A DNA stretch of 64,000 nucleotides from Chryseobacterium sp. CH21. Lineage in GTDB: Bacteria; Bacteroidota; Bacteroidia; Flavobacteriales; Weeksellaceae. This document shows, one piece after another, positions 44,628 through 52,966 of this stretch; the first letter of the stretch is position 1, and every line of letters starts with the position of its first letter. Where the stretch lies: positions 84,218 through 148,217 of the forward strand of contig NZ_QICI01000041.1 in assembly GCF_004119445.1 (NCBI RefSeq), written 5' to 3'. Made by a program: the position numbers and the translations under genes. Below the pieces are notes generated by a model, which worked only from the letters and a program-made list of their open reading frames with translations, was not told the DNA's origin and did not search any database.

Positions 44628-45194
44628 TTATTGTTTTGTAAATATTAAATCTTTGGTTTCAGGAAGATAAATAGTAGTATCCAAAGTTGAAGGACATTTA
44701 CTTTCTGTGGTTGTAATATCATTTGGACGATATTCCCAGGACACTTGTGTCACATTTAATTTTTTCAAATAAATACTCCCCCATCCAACATGACAATTTG
44801 TACCAGTATAAATAAACTCCAAGGCATTTTTTGCAGATCTCATTTTAAAACTATAAAATTCAATGTCTGAGCTATTATTTTGTGTGTCTTGTAAAATTGT
44901 TCCTGAAGAATTTTTAACAACGTACTTTACTATTAAAGCGTCCATATAATAGTTTTTTTGAGTACTTTTCTCTAATTTATTTTCTTGTTTAGAAATAAAC
45001 AATGTGATTTCTTTACCATCGAAACTGCCTTTGTAAGTGCCAATGTAAGGCGTTAATTCATTATTTGTATCTTTTATATATGCACCATTGGGGATGCTGG
45101 CAAATGGAGTGTTTAGAGGAAGAGTTTGTGCGGAACATGATAATGTGTTAATCATTAAACATGTGAGTAAGGCTTTTAAATATATTGTTTTCAT
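44628..45194 (-). CDS. Small secreted protein (DUF6705-like), copy 1
   Basis: 188 residues from the ATG at 45194 (MKTIYLKALLTCLMINTLSC-S, lipoprotein signal); the frame upstream to 45251 is not used. Shares KDTNNEL, GTYKGSFDGKEITLFISKQ, GTNCHVGWG, and an identical last 37 residues or so with the gene downstream; the 5' halves have diverged. 25 bp downstream of the JAMM lipoprotein. Confidence 0.75.
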   Translation of the reverse strand: MKTIYLKALLTCLMINTLSCSAQTLPLNTPFASIPNGAYIKDTNNELTPYIGTYKGSFDGKEITLFISKQENKLEKSTQKNYYMDALIVKYVVKNSSGTILQDTQNNSSDIEFYSFKMRSAKNALEFIYTGTNCHVGWGSIYLKKLNVTQVSWEYRPNDITTTESKCPSTLDTTIYLPETKDLIFTKQ

Positions 45195-45219
45195 TTTTTT
45201 ATTATTTTTAAGGTTAATT

Positions 45220-47052
45220 TTATTGACATGGTGTTGCTGTAATTGAGCCAAAACTATCTTTTGTTACATTATATACTGTTCCGTTAGGCTCTACACGCTG
45301 AAGGAGTACTTTGTTGTCAATTCCTATATTTGTCAATGTATCAAAAAATAATTTTTCTAATCCTTTTTCATTTAAATCGCCTGAGCTATTAACGTAAACT
45401 GTCCCATTTATGTATGGGTCACTTAAATCACCTGCTGTCTTTTGATAATCAATTAAAAATTGTTTCATTTTCGCAGGTGAATATACAAAATTTCCTAATT
45501 CTGTCCCTGTCCCTGCATAACGTATCACATAATGTATTTCTTTTTTTCCACCAGGGCAATTATTACACCATTCTGCTGCTATCATTCCAAAATATGCATT
45601 TCCCACACCATCATTTACACTTTGAGCTGCTGCAAATCCAAATAAGGTATCCACAATATCATGAGGTGAAAACATGTGTTTTCCCGATGCTGTATGATTG
45701 TGGTATCCTCCATACCCATCCGTTGTATCATTGAATACTACTTGATGAGCCGAGTTTACGTCTGCTGGCACCACTGTTCCATCTTTTTTCTCCTTAAAAC
45801 CAATTTCTCCTGTGTTCGTATTGCTGAGAGTTTGTTGTGCCTGTGCTTTTACATTGGTAATGCCTTGTTGTACATTTGGTCTATTAAGCATTATGCTGGT
45901 TTTCTCACATGGTGTAGCCAGATACTCATTATAAAAATCCTGCCATTTAATATCGGGATTTAACACCAAATACTCAAAAGCCCAGTTCAAAAAGTATTGA
46001 TTATTCATTTCAGAAGCTTCGGGATTGCTATTGGCTTTAACATACCATGCATTTAATCCTGTTAATCGCTCTGTTATAAAAGATTTACTTTTTATAGTAA
46101 TCCCTTTATCTTTAAAATAGAAAAAAGTATAGTAAAATAAATCGGGATTGGTTGCTCTCAATTGGTTTAAGGTATTTCCTAATGATTGAAAGTAGTTGGC
46201 TACATTGGTATAATGAACATAATTCGGGTCAAACGGGTCTTCGGTTTCATAATACTGATACCCTAAAGAAACAAACGGAAGAGTGTTATAATATCCTCCC
46301 AAATCAATAACTCCTCCTGTTCCGATTTGTCCTAGTCCTCCGTCACCTGTTCCCCCGCCAGTGCCACCACCGCCACCTGTTTGCGAACAGGTCTGCTCTA
46401 TGGATAATATCATTGGAGCAGGTGCACCACCAACTGTACAGGTATTGTCACTCCCTGTCTGATGTATCCCTGCCGAACACCAGCCTGTTTCCCAAGTAAT
46501 TTTATAGCAACCTACAACATCGGTCTGAACTCTTGAAGTACTGTTGATATTCAATTTATCAATGTCATAAATACTTATCTTTGACTTGATGTCTGTTGTT
46601 TCTCCTGAAATAAATTTCTGTTGTTGTTCTTTGGTCAAATCATACTGTATCAAAACCCCAGAAAAAGTATGGTCTGCATTTTCCTTTACAATCAGGTTTT
46701 CTGTTTTACGGCTGAGATAGGTTCTGGAAACAGGAAAAGTATAGGTTTTTACTCCGTTACTTTCGACTAGTAAAGCTTGATTTGTTCCAATAATAGCTCC
46801 ATCTAAGATGTCATTTTGGGCAGCTTTTCCATCAATACCGACATTCGCTTTATATCTGAACTTAGATTTTACCTGTGAGAGTTCCTTTAATAGTGGTTTT
46901 TCTTTGTCAATCTGCTCTTTGTTGAGAACGGAAACCTTGTATTTTTGCTCTCCTCCTTTTTCATCGTTTAGAAAATCCTCACTCCGACATGAGCATAAAA
47001 GGATTGTTAAGATTAGCAGTAATGATAATCGTAAAATAAATTTGTTTTTCAT
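45220..47052 (-). CDS. Second lipoprotein with C-terminal JAMM-type motif
   Basis: 610 residues from the ATG at 47052; the frame to 47148 would hide the signal. Lipobox LLCSC (about Cys20-22). N-terminal module resembles the 6657-8264 protein (ENLIVKENADHTFSGVLIQYDL versus ENLVFTPLSDGTYKKLLIAYNF; both have paired Cys and a TWCS/GWCS-(A/E)-G-(I/V)-H segment). Gly-rich hinge about 225-250, a helical insert about 270-400, then Glu416, His451-Asn-His453, Ser462 and Asp465, with the same HxH-8-SxxD spacing. Predicted zinc peptidase; the proline after HxH is replaced by Thr. Unknown substrate. Confidence 0.75.
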   Translation of the reverse strand: MKNKFILRLSLLLILTILLCSCRSEDFLNDEKGGEQKYKVSVLNKEQIDKEKPLLKELSQVKSKFRYKANVGIDGKAAQNDILDGAIIGTNQALLVESNGVKTYTFPVSRTYLSRKTENLIVKENADHTFSGVLIQYDLTKEQQQKFISGETTDIKSKISIYDIDKLNINSTSRVQTDVVGCYKITWETGWCSAGIHQTGSDNTCTVGGAPAPMILSIEQTCSQTGGGGGTGGGTGDGGLGQIGTGGVIDLGGYYNTLPFVSLGYQYYETEDPFDPNYVHYTNVANYFQSLGNTLNQLRATNPDLFYYTFFYFKDKGITIKSKSFITERLTGLNAWYVKANSNPEASEMNNQYFLNWAFEYLVLNPDIKWQDFYNEYLATPCEKTSIMLNRPNVQQGITNVKAQAQQTLSNTNTGEIGFKEKKDGTVVPADVNSAHQVVFNDTTDGYGGYHNHTASGKHMFSPHDIVDTLFGFAAAQSVNDGVGNAYFGMIAAEWCNNCPGGKKEIHYVIRYAGTGTELGNFVYSPAKMKQFLIDYQKTAGDLSDPYINGTVYVNSSGDLNEKGLEKLFFDTLTNIGIDNKVLLQRVEPNGTVYNVTKDSFGSITATPCQ

Positions 47053-47123
47053 TTGATTGTTTTTATTTAAAGTTGTAAAAATAGTTTTTTTATTAATTAT
47101 TAAAACTTTTGTTATCAATACTA

Positions 47124-47131
47124 CAAATCTA
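47124..47131 (-). promoter_or_regulatory. Putative -7 box of the second JAMM operon
   Basis: TAGATTTG on the minus strand, about 72 bp before the start codon. The nearest TTG is only 13 bp upstream, so the -33 element is poor. Confidence 0.4.
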
Positions 47132-47360
47132 CATCTGTAAAGCGTCAAAAGTTGACATGTTATTTTTATTTTATTTCAATATTTTCATTCCAAATTTTAA
47201 AATCATTTTAAAGGCAGTTCCATTTCATTATATCTTACAAAAGCATTATATTTGCAAAAATTTTTAACCATAATTGGTCACTCAAATATGGTGACACAGA
47301 TGAAAAAAGTTATTTATTAATCATGTTTGTAGTTGTCTACAGGCTATCAAATTTTATATC
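47132..47360. other. Divergent intergenic region
   Basis: Promoter region for both sides; a TATATTTG at 47247-47254 could be the -7 box for the plus-strand gene. No gene seen. Confidence 0.4.
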
Positions 47361-47681
47361 ATGCCGGATTTAAAAATACAAGAAGCTCAATTGCTTTTTA
47401 AGAAAATCCACTCTAACCCAAAAAGTTATGATTTAAAAATCAATGAAGACGGGATTACAGGCAAAGATGATAAAATCAGTTTCAGGCTTTACAGGACTGG
47501 AGAAAGGGTTGCTTTTGAAGTAACAATTGATGAACTTACTTTCACCAACACGACTGGGGAATGGAACAACGCACTGATCATGCTAGGAAATACGATCAAA
47601 AAAATAGATAAAGAACAGGAAAATTTAAAAATAGAACAAGCAATAGATAAGCTTAGAAAGTACCTTTCAGAAGAAAATTAA
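47361..47681 (+). CDS. Small hypothetical protein
   Basis: 106 residues, no signal peptide, high Lys/Glu/Ile with a predicted strand-rich middle (KISFRLYRTGERVAFEVTIDEL) and C-terminal helix (IEQAIDKLRKYLSEE). I recognise no family. Free-standing, 66 bp before rpsT. Confidence 0.65.
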   Translation: MPDLKIQEAQLLFKKIHSNPKSYDLKINEDGITGKDDKISFRLYRTGERVAFEVTIDELTFTNTTGEWNNALIMLGNTIKKIDKEQENLKIEQAIDKLRKYLSEEN

Positions 47682-47698
47682 AATTTTTGAAAATAAAT

Positions 47699-47729
47699 TT
47701 GGTAGTTTTAAAAAAAGTTTATAGTTTTG
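47699..47729 (+). promoter_or_regulatory. Promoter of rpsT
   Basis: TTG (47699-47701), 20 bp, TAGTTTTG (47722-47729): canonical Bacteroidota promoter, ATG 18 bp further on. Confidence 0.75.
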
Positions 47730-47747
47730 CACTCACATTTAAACGAT

Positions 47748-48002
47748 ATGGCAAATCATAAATCAGCACTAAAGAGAATCAGACAAAACGAAACTAGAAG
47801 ACTTCGTAACAGATATTACCACAAGACTGCTAGAACAGCTTTAAAAGCTTTAAGAAATGAAGAGAACAAAGCTGCTGCTACAGAACAACTGCCAAAAGTT
47901 ATCGCTTTATTGGATAAATTAGCTAAGAAAAATATTATCCACAAGAACAAAGCTGCTAACTTGAAAAGCAAATTGACAAAGCACGTTAATAAATTAGCGT
48001 AA
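47748..48002 (+). CDS. rpsT: 30S ribosomal protein S20
   Basis: 84 residues from the ATG at 47748 ([22 protein letters not shown]), the universal S20 N terminus; an earlier in-frame start at 47727 overlaps the promoter and is rejected. Basic three-helix protein binding 16S rRNA. Followed by three tRNA-Glu genes, probably co-transcribed. Confidence 0.98.
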   Translation: MANHKSALKRIRQNETRRLRNRYYHKTARTALKALRNEENKAAATEQLPKVIALLDKLAKKNIIHKNKAANLKSKLTKHVNKLA

Positions 48003-48012
48003 TAATATAGCT

Positions 48013-48084
48013 GGCCCGTTCGTCTATCGGTTAGGACCTCAGATTTTCATTCTGGTAAGAGGGGTTCGATTCCCCTACGGGCTA
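48013..48084 (+). tRNA. tRNA-Glu (TTC), copy 1
   Basis: Acceptor GGCCCGT with ACGGGCT; anticodon loop TTTTCAT giving TTC; T arm AGGGG-TTCGATT-CCCCT. CCA is not encoded. Confidence 0.96.
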
Positions 48085-48166
48085 CTTACATCTTATAAGA
48101 CCACTGTAACAACGGTGGTTTTATAAAGATCACAGTAGAAAAAGCTATATTCAAATAAATCTAACC

Positions 48167-48238
48167 GGCCCGTTCGTCTATCGGTTAGGACCTCAGATTT
48201 TCATTCTGGTAAGAGGGGTTCGATTCCCCTACGGGCTA
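48167..48238 (+). tRNA. tRNA-Glu (TTC), copy 2
   Basis: Sequence identical to copy 1 across the tRNA; spacer unrelated to the other spacer. Confidence 0.96.
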
Positions 48239-48301
48239 CAATAAGAGCTGATACTTATAAAAACAAAAGCTAACACATTACTTCGGTAATGGAAGATAGA
48301 G

Positions 48302-48373
48302 GGCCCGTTCGTCTATCGGTTAGGACCTCAGATTTTCATTCTGGTAAGAGGGGTTCGATTCCCCTACGGGCTA
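48302..48373 (+). tRNA. tRNA-Glu (TTC), copy 3
   Basis: Identical to copies 1 and 2; followed at once by an intrinsic terminator. Confidence 0.96.
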
Positions 48374-48375
48374 CA

Positions 48376-48403
48376 AAAGGACTTTTTCGAAAGTCCTTTT
48401 TTC
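48376..48403 (+). terminator. UUCG-loop terminator after the tRNA cluster
   Basis: AAAGGACTTT (48376-48385), loop TTCG, AAAGTCCTTT (48390-48399), then T run. Confidence 0.93.
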
Positions 48404-48726
48404 GTTTCTAGACCTTCTATTTGGGAAATATTTTCTCAGCAATTTCAACTCTTTGATCCCACCCACATCAATCAGGATTTCTTTTCTTTTATAATCTCTG
48501 ATTAAATTACGCTTAACAATTATAATAAAAGACATTCTTGTCAATTATAGCTATAAATCCTTTTAGCTACCTAGAATCCACATTTCATAAGAAGAAATAA
48601 TATTGGTTATTATAATGGACATATTAAATTTCATTAAAAATATCACCAATAATAGAAATATTATTTCCTACTTCTCCTTTTAATCATTAAATTTGACTAA
48701 AACTATTCATTCAAAAAATGTATAAC
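48404..48726. other. AT-rich intergenic region before a T9SS-exported protein
   Basis: No gene seen. A TAAATTTG at 48688-48695 is the best -7 candidate for the next gene; no TTG at -33. Confidence 0.45.
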
Positions 48727-49500
48727 ATGAAAACTAATTTACTTTTGGGAAACCGATTCTCTTTTAAAGCCGGATTAATGGCTTTATTTCTATTTTCAGC
48801 AAGCACTTTATCTTTTGCACAAAACAGAATTTATGCACATGCTCAAAGCTCTGGTGTATTTGGAGTAGCATGTCTGGGATGCCGTATAGACAATCCTTTG
48901 AATGCCGTCGGGTTTAACGAAGATGATTATTCAACAATGGTATTGGGAACTGCTTTACTAGGCGGAATTCAACAAACTCTTATTTTCCCTGACCTGAGAT
49001 CAGACACAAGACTTGTTGTAGGAATAGGAACAGATAACATTCCTTTATCTGTACAATTATTAAGTGGAGTAACTCTTGAAACCATGAATGGAGGAGTTTC
49101 TAATGACGACCGCAGAACAATAGATGTAAGCCTTCTTAAACTTGGAGCAACACCTAACAGAGGAACAGTAGAATTCAAGCCCGCAAAACCTTATGACGGA
49201 ATAAGAATTGGCTTAACCGGAGGTGTACTAAGCCTTGGCGGCGGATTCAGAATTTATTATGCTTACCAGGATCCATTGGCAAACATTATGGCCCACAGTC
49301 AGAATGGTCAGGTTACTCTTGGAGGAAATGTTCCTGTAGAAGGTTCGGAGATTACGCTATACAATACTTCAGGAAAAGAAGTGTTCCGTTCTGTGGTAAA
49401 ATCCAATACATTTGAATCTAAACAGCCGGAAGGGGTTTATATTATGAATGTACAGACCAAAGAAGGAAAAACATATTCCAAAAAGATTATCATCAAATAA
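48727..49500 (+). CDS. T9SS-exported protein, paralogue A
   Basis: 257 residues from the ATG at 48727 (48718 is also possible, adding three residues). Signal peptide about 1-32 (FLFSASTLSFAQ). Middle domain with VACLGCRIDNPLNAVGFNEDDYSTM. C-terminal type A sorting domain of the type IX system (GSEITLYNTSGKEVFR to YIMNVQTKEGKTYSKKIIIK). Secreted or attached to the cell surface. Paralogue of the next gene throughout. Function unknown. Confidence 0.85.
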   Translation: MKTNLLLGNRFSFKAGLMALFLFSASTLSFAQNRIYAHAQSSGVFGVACLGCRIDNPLNAVGFNEDDYSTMVLGTALLGGIQQTLIFPDLRSDTRLVVGIGTDNIPLSVQLLSGVTLETMNGGVSNDDRRTIDVSLLKLGATPNRGTVEFKPAKPYDGIRIGLTGGVLSLGGGFRIYYAYQDPLANIMAHSQNGQVTLGGNVPVEGSEITLYNTSGKEVFRSVVKSNTFESKQPEGVYIMNVQTKEGKTYSKKIIIK

Positions 49501-49520
49501 TTAAATAATAGATCAATTAA

Positions 49521-49554
49521 TACGGTAGACTTATGTAAGTCTGCCGTATTTTTT
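49521..49554 (+). terminator. Terminator between T9SS paralogues
   Basis: TACGGTAGACTT (49521-49532) pairs with AAGTCTGCCGTA (49537-49548) with one G-U pair, then T run. Confidence 0.85.
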
Positions 49555-49722
49555 GTATTTGTTTTCAGAGAAATAGAAAAAATATTTCATTAAATAAAAA
49601 TAAATTAATAATCACAAATATCAAATAACTATTAACAAATCATACAAAAATGAAATAAAATAAGCAACATAATCATTTTATTTATAAATTTACACAAAGC
49701 TAAAGTCCAAAATTTTCGACAT

Positions 49723-50511
49723 ATGAAAACTTATTTATTACTTAGCCAACGCACTATGAAAGCTGCTATTTTGGCATCATCCCTATTTTTAACAAGTACA
49801 ATGTCTTTTGCACAGATTGTAAAGACGTATGCAAGCAGCCAAACCAATCAGGTATTGGGATTATGCATAGGTTGTGGAGTATTGAATCCTCAAAATGCCG
49901 TAGGAAGTAACGAAAATGATTACTCTACTCTTCAGGTATCGGTAGGATTGCTGGCGAGAACAGAACAGACATTGATCTTCCCTACTACTAACATCGCTAA
50001 CAACACGAATAAGCTTGTTCTTGCCATTGGATCAAACGGAACTCCTCTATCTGCTCAGGTATTGGGAGGTGCATCTATTGAGACATTTAATGGTGATGTT
50101 TCCAATAACGATTACACAAGCCTTGCCACAAAACTTATTACTCTTGGAGGAACAGATCCAAGTAAAGGTGAAATTGAAATGACCATGAACATTCCTTTTG
50201 ACCGTATCAAGATCAATGTGAACTCTGGATTATTGAATATTGGCGGGGAGCTTAGAATATACTATGCTTATCAGTACAAAGATCCATTCATCAATTTTAT
50301 GGCTCACAGCCAGGACGGACTGTTTACTCTTGACAAAAATGTTGCAGCAGAAGGTTCTGAAGTTACTTTAACGAACACTTCCGGAAAAGAGGTATTCCGT
50401 TCTAAGCTGACATCGAATAGTTTTGATACCAAACAGCCACAAGGAGTATACATTATGAAACTTCAGACAAAAGAAGGAAAAATATACTCTAAAAAAGTGA
50501 TCATCAAATAA
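49723..50511 (+). CDS. T9SS-exported protein, paralogue B
   Basis: 262 residues, signal peptide (ASSLFLTSTMSFAQ). Shares with paralogue A the CIGCGVLNPQNAVGSNENDYSTL segment, a central beta-rich domain (GTPLSAQVLGGASIETFNGDVSNNDY) and the T9SS sorting domain ending YSKKVIIK. Carried on its own transcript. Possible surface adhesin-like role; unproven. Confidence 0.85.
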   Translation: MKTYLLLSQRTMKAAILASSLFLTSTMSFAQIVKTYASSQTNQVLGLCIGCGVLNPQNAVGSNENDYSTLQVSVGLLARTEQTLIFPTTNIANNTNKLVLAIGSNGTPLSAQVLGGASIETFNGDVSNNDYTSLATKLITLGGTDPSKGEIEMTMNIPFDRIKINVNSGLLNIGGELRIYYAYQYKDPFINFMAHSQDGLFTLDKNVAAEGSEVTLTNTSGKEVFRSKLTSNSFDTKQPQGVYIMKLQTKEGKIYSKKVIIK

Positions 50512-50531
50512 AAAAGAGACATAACAAATCG

Positions 50532-50566
50532 AACCCGGCAAGCCTTTCAGGCTTGCCGGGTTTTTT
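50532..50566 (+). terminator. Strong terminator after T9SS paralogue B
   Basis: 13-bp stem AACCCGGCAAGCC (50532-50544) with GGCTTGCCGGGTT (50550-50562), loop TTTCA, T run. Confidence 0.95.
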
Positions 50567-50615
50567 ATAAGATTAATTCAGAGCTAATCATGATTCAAAA
50601 ACTTCTCTTTCAAAT

Positions 50616-50649
50616 CATAAAAAAATCCTGACCAGCTTTGGTCAGGATT
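50616..50649 (-). terminator. Terminator of the B12-uptake operon
   Basis: AATCCTGACC (50624-50633) pairs with GGTCAGGATT (50640-50649); A run on the left gives a U tract on the minus strand. Confidence 0.9.
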
Positions 50650-50679
50650 AGATTAACAAGATTACTATCTACAATAGTG

Positions 50680-52938
50680 TTAATTTTTGATTACTTTTTG
50701 CTGATATACAGTTTTGTCTGTAACGGCTTTTAAAATATAAATACCTTTTGGCAGTGCACTTACATTAATCTGTCCGTTGTTCAGCTGTACATTAACAACT
50801 CTTCCTGAAGCGTCATACATAGAAACATTCTGGATTTTTTCCTGTGTTTTGATGGTAAGGATATCAACAACCGGGTTTGGATAAATACCGAATTCCAGTT
50901 TTTTCACCTCAGCAGTAGCTAAAGTAGAAGCTGTACTATTTACCGTAATGGTCTTTTCTGCCAATTTACCATTGGAGTTAAAACTGATAACAATATCAGA
51001 TGTTCCTGAAGTAAGCGGTGTCAAAACAAGCTCATCATTATTATTGATCGCAACAGAAACGGCTGTAGGATTACTGTTCGACTTTACAGATTTCACTACA
51101 GAAACAGCCATATTATCAGCATCAGAAACTATTAATTTCAAATCAATCGCTGTGATACTTCCTGCTGTAACCTGTGATGGTAAAACGTTACTCACAACAG
51201 GAACTGAATTATTCGTGAATACCGCTAATGAAGGAAACCAATAATAATCATTAAGAGTTTTCGTATTGATAAGCGCTCCGGTCATATCATAAGTATGAAT
51301 CCAGTTTTTCTGATAGTGTGCTCCATATCCGCTTTCCGTTGTATTCAGAACCAATTCTCCGGTAATAGGGTTTACACGAAGTGCAGCACCGTAAGGAATC
51401 TGCTTAAACTGTCCTGTCTGCCCAGGAATGGCGGCAAAATTTTCGTTGAATGTTTTTGTAGTTACATCAAATCTTACGATTTGTGTTCCTGAACTCCAGC
51501 TGCTGATTGAATTGATCCAGTATAAAGCATTTTCTTTGTTGCTTGCTGAAAACCTACCTGCATTCCATGCTCCCCAATCTCCGATATATTTTGTTGTTGG
51601 AATATTGTAAACCTGTGTAGCAAAAGTAGTAGGATTAATGCTGATCAGCTTTTGATCCTGAATTCCCCATACACTTCCGTCTTTAGCCTGAGCTACGGAA
51701 TAGAAACCTCCTGCGATGGTGCTTACTACCGTATCTGTATTAGGGTCGATCACTAAAATTCCAGCTCCCTGTTTCACCGCAAATACATATTGTGAAGTAC
51801 GGATCATGTTTCCGATCTGTCCGTTTCCACCTGTTCCGGCAATAAGAGTTCCTACCTGTAAATTGTCGATATTAAAAAGAACAATTCCGGTAGAAGTACC
51901 AATGTATCCTTTGTGCTCATTTACTCCCACAAAAGATCTTCCGTCACCTCCTCCAATGTTGTTGAAACCTGCAATCTTCTGCATCGTCTGAGCATTAGCT
52001 ACTACAAGTCTTCCTCCAGGAGTATACTGAGTATCTCCTCCATCGGCAGCCTGCTTTGACACAAAATAGAATTTATCTCCATAGATTGTTCCATACTGTG
52101 TAGTGGCTCCGAAAGCCTGATTATTGTTGGCATTACTGTACACACGATAGTTAATCTGTCCGTTATTATCAATGAAATTCACAGAGCCGTTGGTATGACC
52201 AAACCATTCTTCGTTTACCATGAAATATCCATTGGTAAAGTTATTGGAAGCCACATATGGAGAAACAGGAGTGATGGTTGAAGAAATAGGAGTTTGACTA
52301 AATCCTACATTAAAGTTCCAAACATCCCATGAACCGTTTTCCAATACACGTGAAGAAGCTCCAACGCTAGAATATCCGAAATCTGCATCAGCAGGATTCT
52401 TTACCCAATACGACCAATATCCGTTCACTGTCCATCCAGACTGCCATTGATCGTTGGCAGCATCTACAATCGTATAGCTGTCAAAATCATAAGCTGTTGT
52501 ATTGACAAAACCATTTACCGGATATAACGGATAAGTGGTATTTCCGCTTTTAATCAATGCATTGGTATTTTGTCCGTTAAGATCAAAACCAATTCCACCA
52601 ACCGCTGATCCAAACTGAGTTCCCTGATACAGCAATGTATATAATCTGTGATCAGCTTTAGCAATAGCTTTCAGCATGTCTTCTCCAGTAGCATTTCCGT
52701 CCCATTTGAATCCCCAAACCATGGCGTCAGGATTTTTGCTGTCGTTCCACTGTACTACAAAAGCAGCCTGATTGGCTCCTGATCCTACCCAATACTGAAT
52801 ATCAGAAAAACTGATGGTAGTGGTATTAAGCTGGCTGATCCCTGAAATATCATTTCTGGGTACACCTTGAACTTTTATCTGTGCATTCGATACGCATGCA
52901 AACAGAAAAAGCATCATAAAAAGATAAAACTTTTTCAT
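50680..52938 (-). CDS. T9SS-exported DUF5074-type surface protein of the B12 operon
   Basis: 752 residues with signal peptide (MKKFYLFMMLFLFACVSNAQ). N-terminal about 20-210 with WVGSGANQAAFVVQWND; then a beta-propeller-like region with NHL/YncE-type repeats (GRLVVANAQTMQKIAGF, YVFAVKQGAGILVIDPNTDTVVSTI, GSVWGIQDQKLISINPTT); an Ig-like domain about 580-665; a type A sorting domain (FGIYPNPVVDILTIKTQE). Secreted to the surface via the type IX system. Last gene of the operon; probable role in binding or handing on cobalamin, by context only. Confidence 0.78.
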   Translation of the reverse strand: MKKFYLFMMLFLFACVSNAQIKVQGVPRNDISGISQLNTTTISFSDIQYWVGSGANQAAFVVQWNDSKNPDAMVWGFKWDGNATGEDMLKAIAKADHRLYTLLYQGTQFGSAVGGIGFDLNGQNTNALIKSGNTTYPLYPVNGFVNTTAYDFDSYTIVDAANDQWQSGWTVNGYWSYWVKNPADADFGYSSVGASSRVLENGSWDVWNFNVGFSQTPISSTITPVSPYVASNNFTNGYFMVNEEWFGHTNGSVNFIDNNGQINYRVYSNANNNQAFGATTQYGTIYGDKFYFVSKQAADGGDTQYTPGGRLVVANAQTMQKIAGFNNIGGGDGRSFVGVNEHKGYIGTSTGIVLFNIDNLQVGTLIAGTGGNGQIGNMIRTSQYVFAVKQGAGILVIDPNTDTVVSTIAGGFYSVAQAKDGSVWGIQDQKLISINPTTFATQVYNIPTTKYIGDWGAWNAGRFSASNKENALYWINSISSWSSGTQIVRFDVTTKTFNENFAAIPGQTGQFKQIPYGAALRVNPITGELVLNTTESGYGAHYQKNWIHTYDMTGALINTKTLNDYYWFPSLAVFTNNSVPVVSNVLPSQVTAGSITAIDLKLIVSDADNMAVSVVKSVKSNSNPTAVSVAINNNDELVLTPLTSGTSDIVISFNSNGKLAEKTITVNSTASTLATAEVKKLEFGIYPNPVVDILTIKTQEKIQNVSMYDASGRVVNVQLNNGQINVSALPKGIYILKAVTDKTVYQQKVIKN

Positions 52939-52966
52939 TTTTTATTAATTTAAATAGATTGTATTA

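Noticed and set aside
48013..48373. Evenly repeated 72-nt blocks that might be mistaken for a CRISPR array
   Set aside because: Each block folds as tRNA-Glu with anticodon TTC; spacers are of unequal length (82 and 63 bp) and only three units exist.
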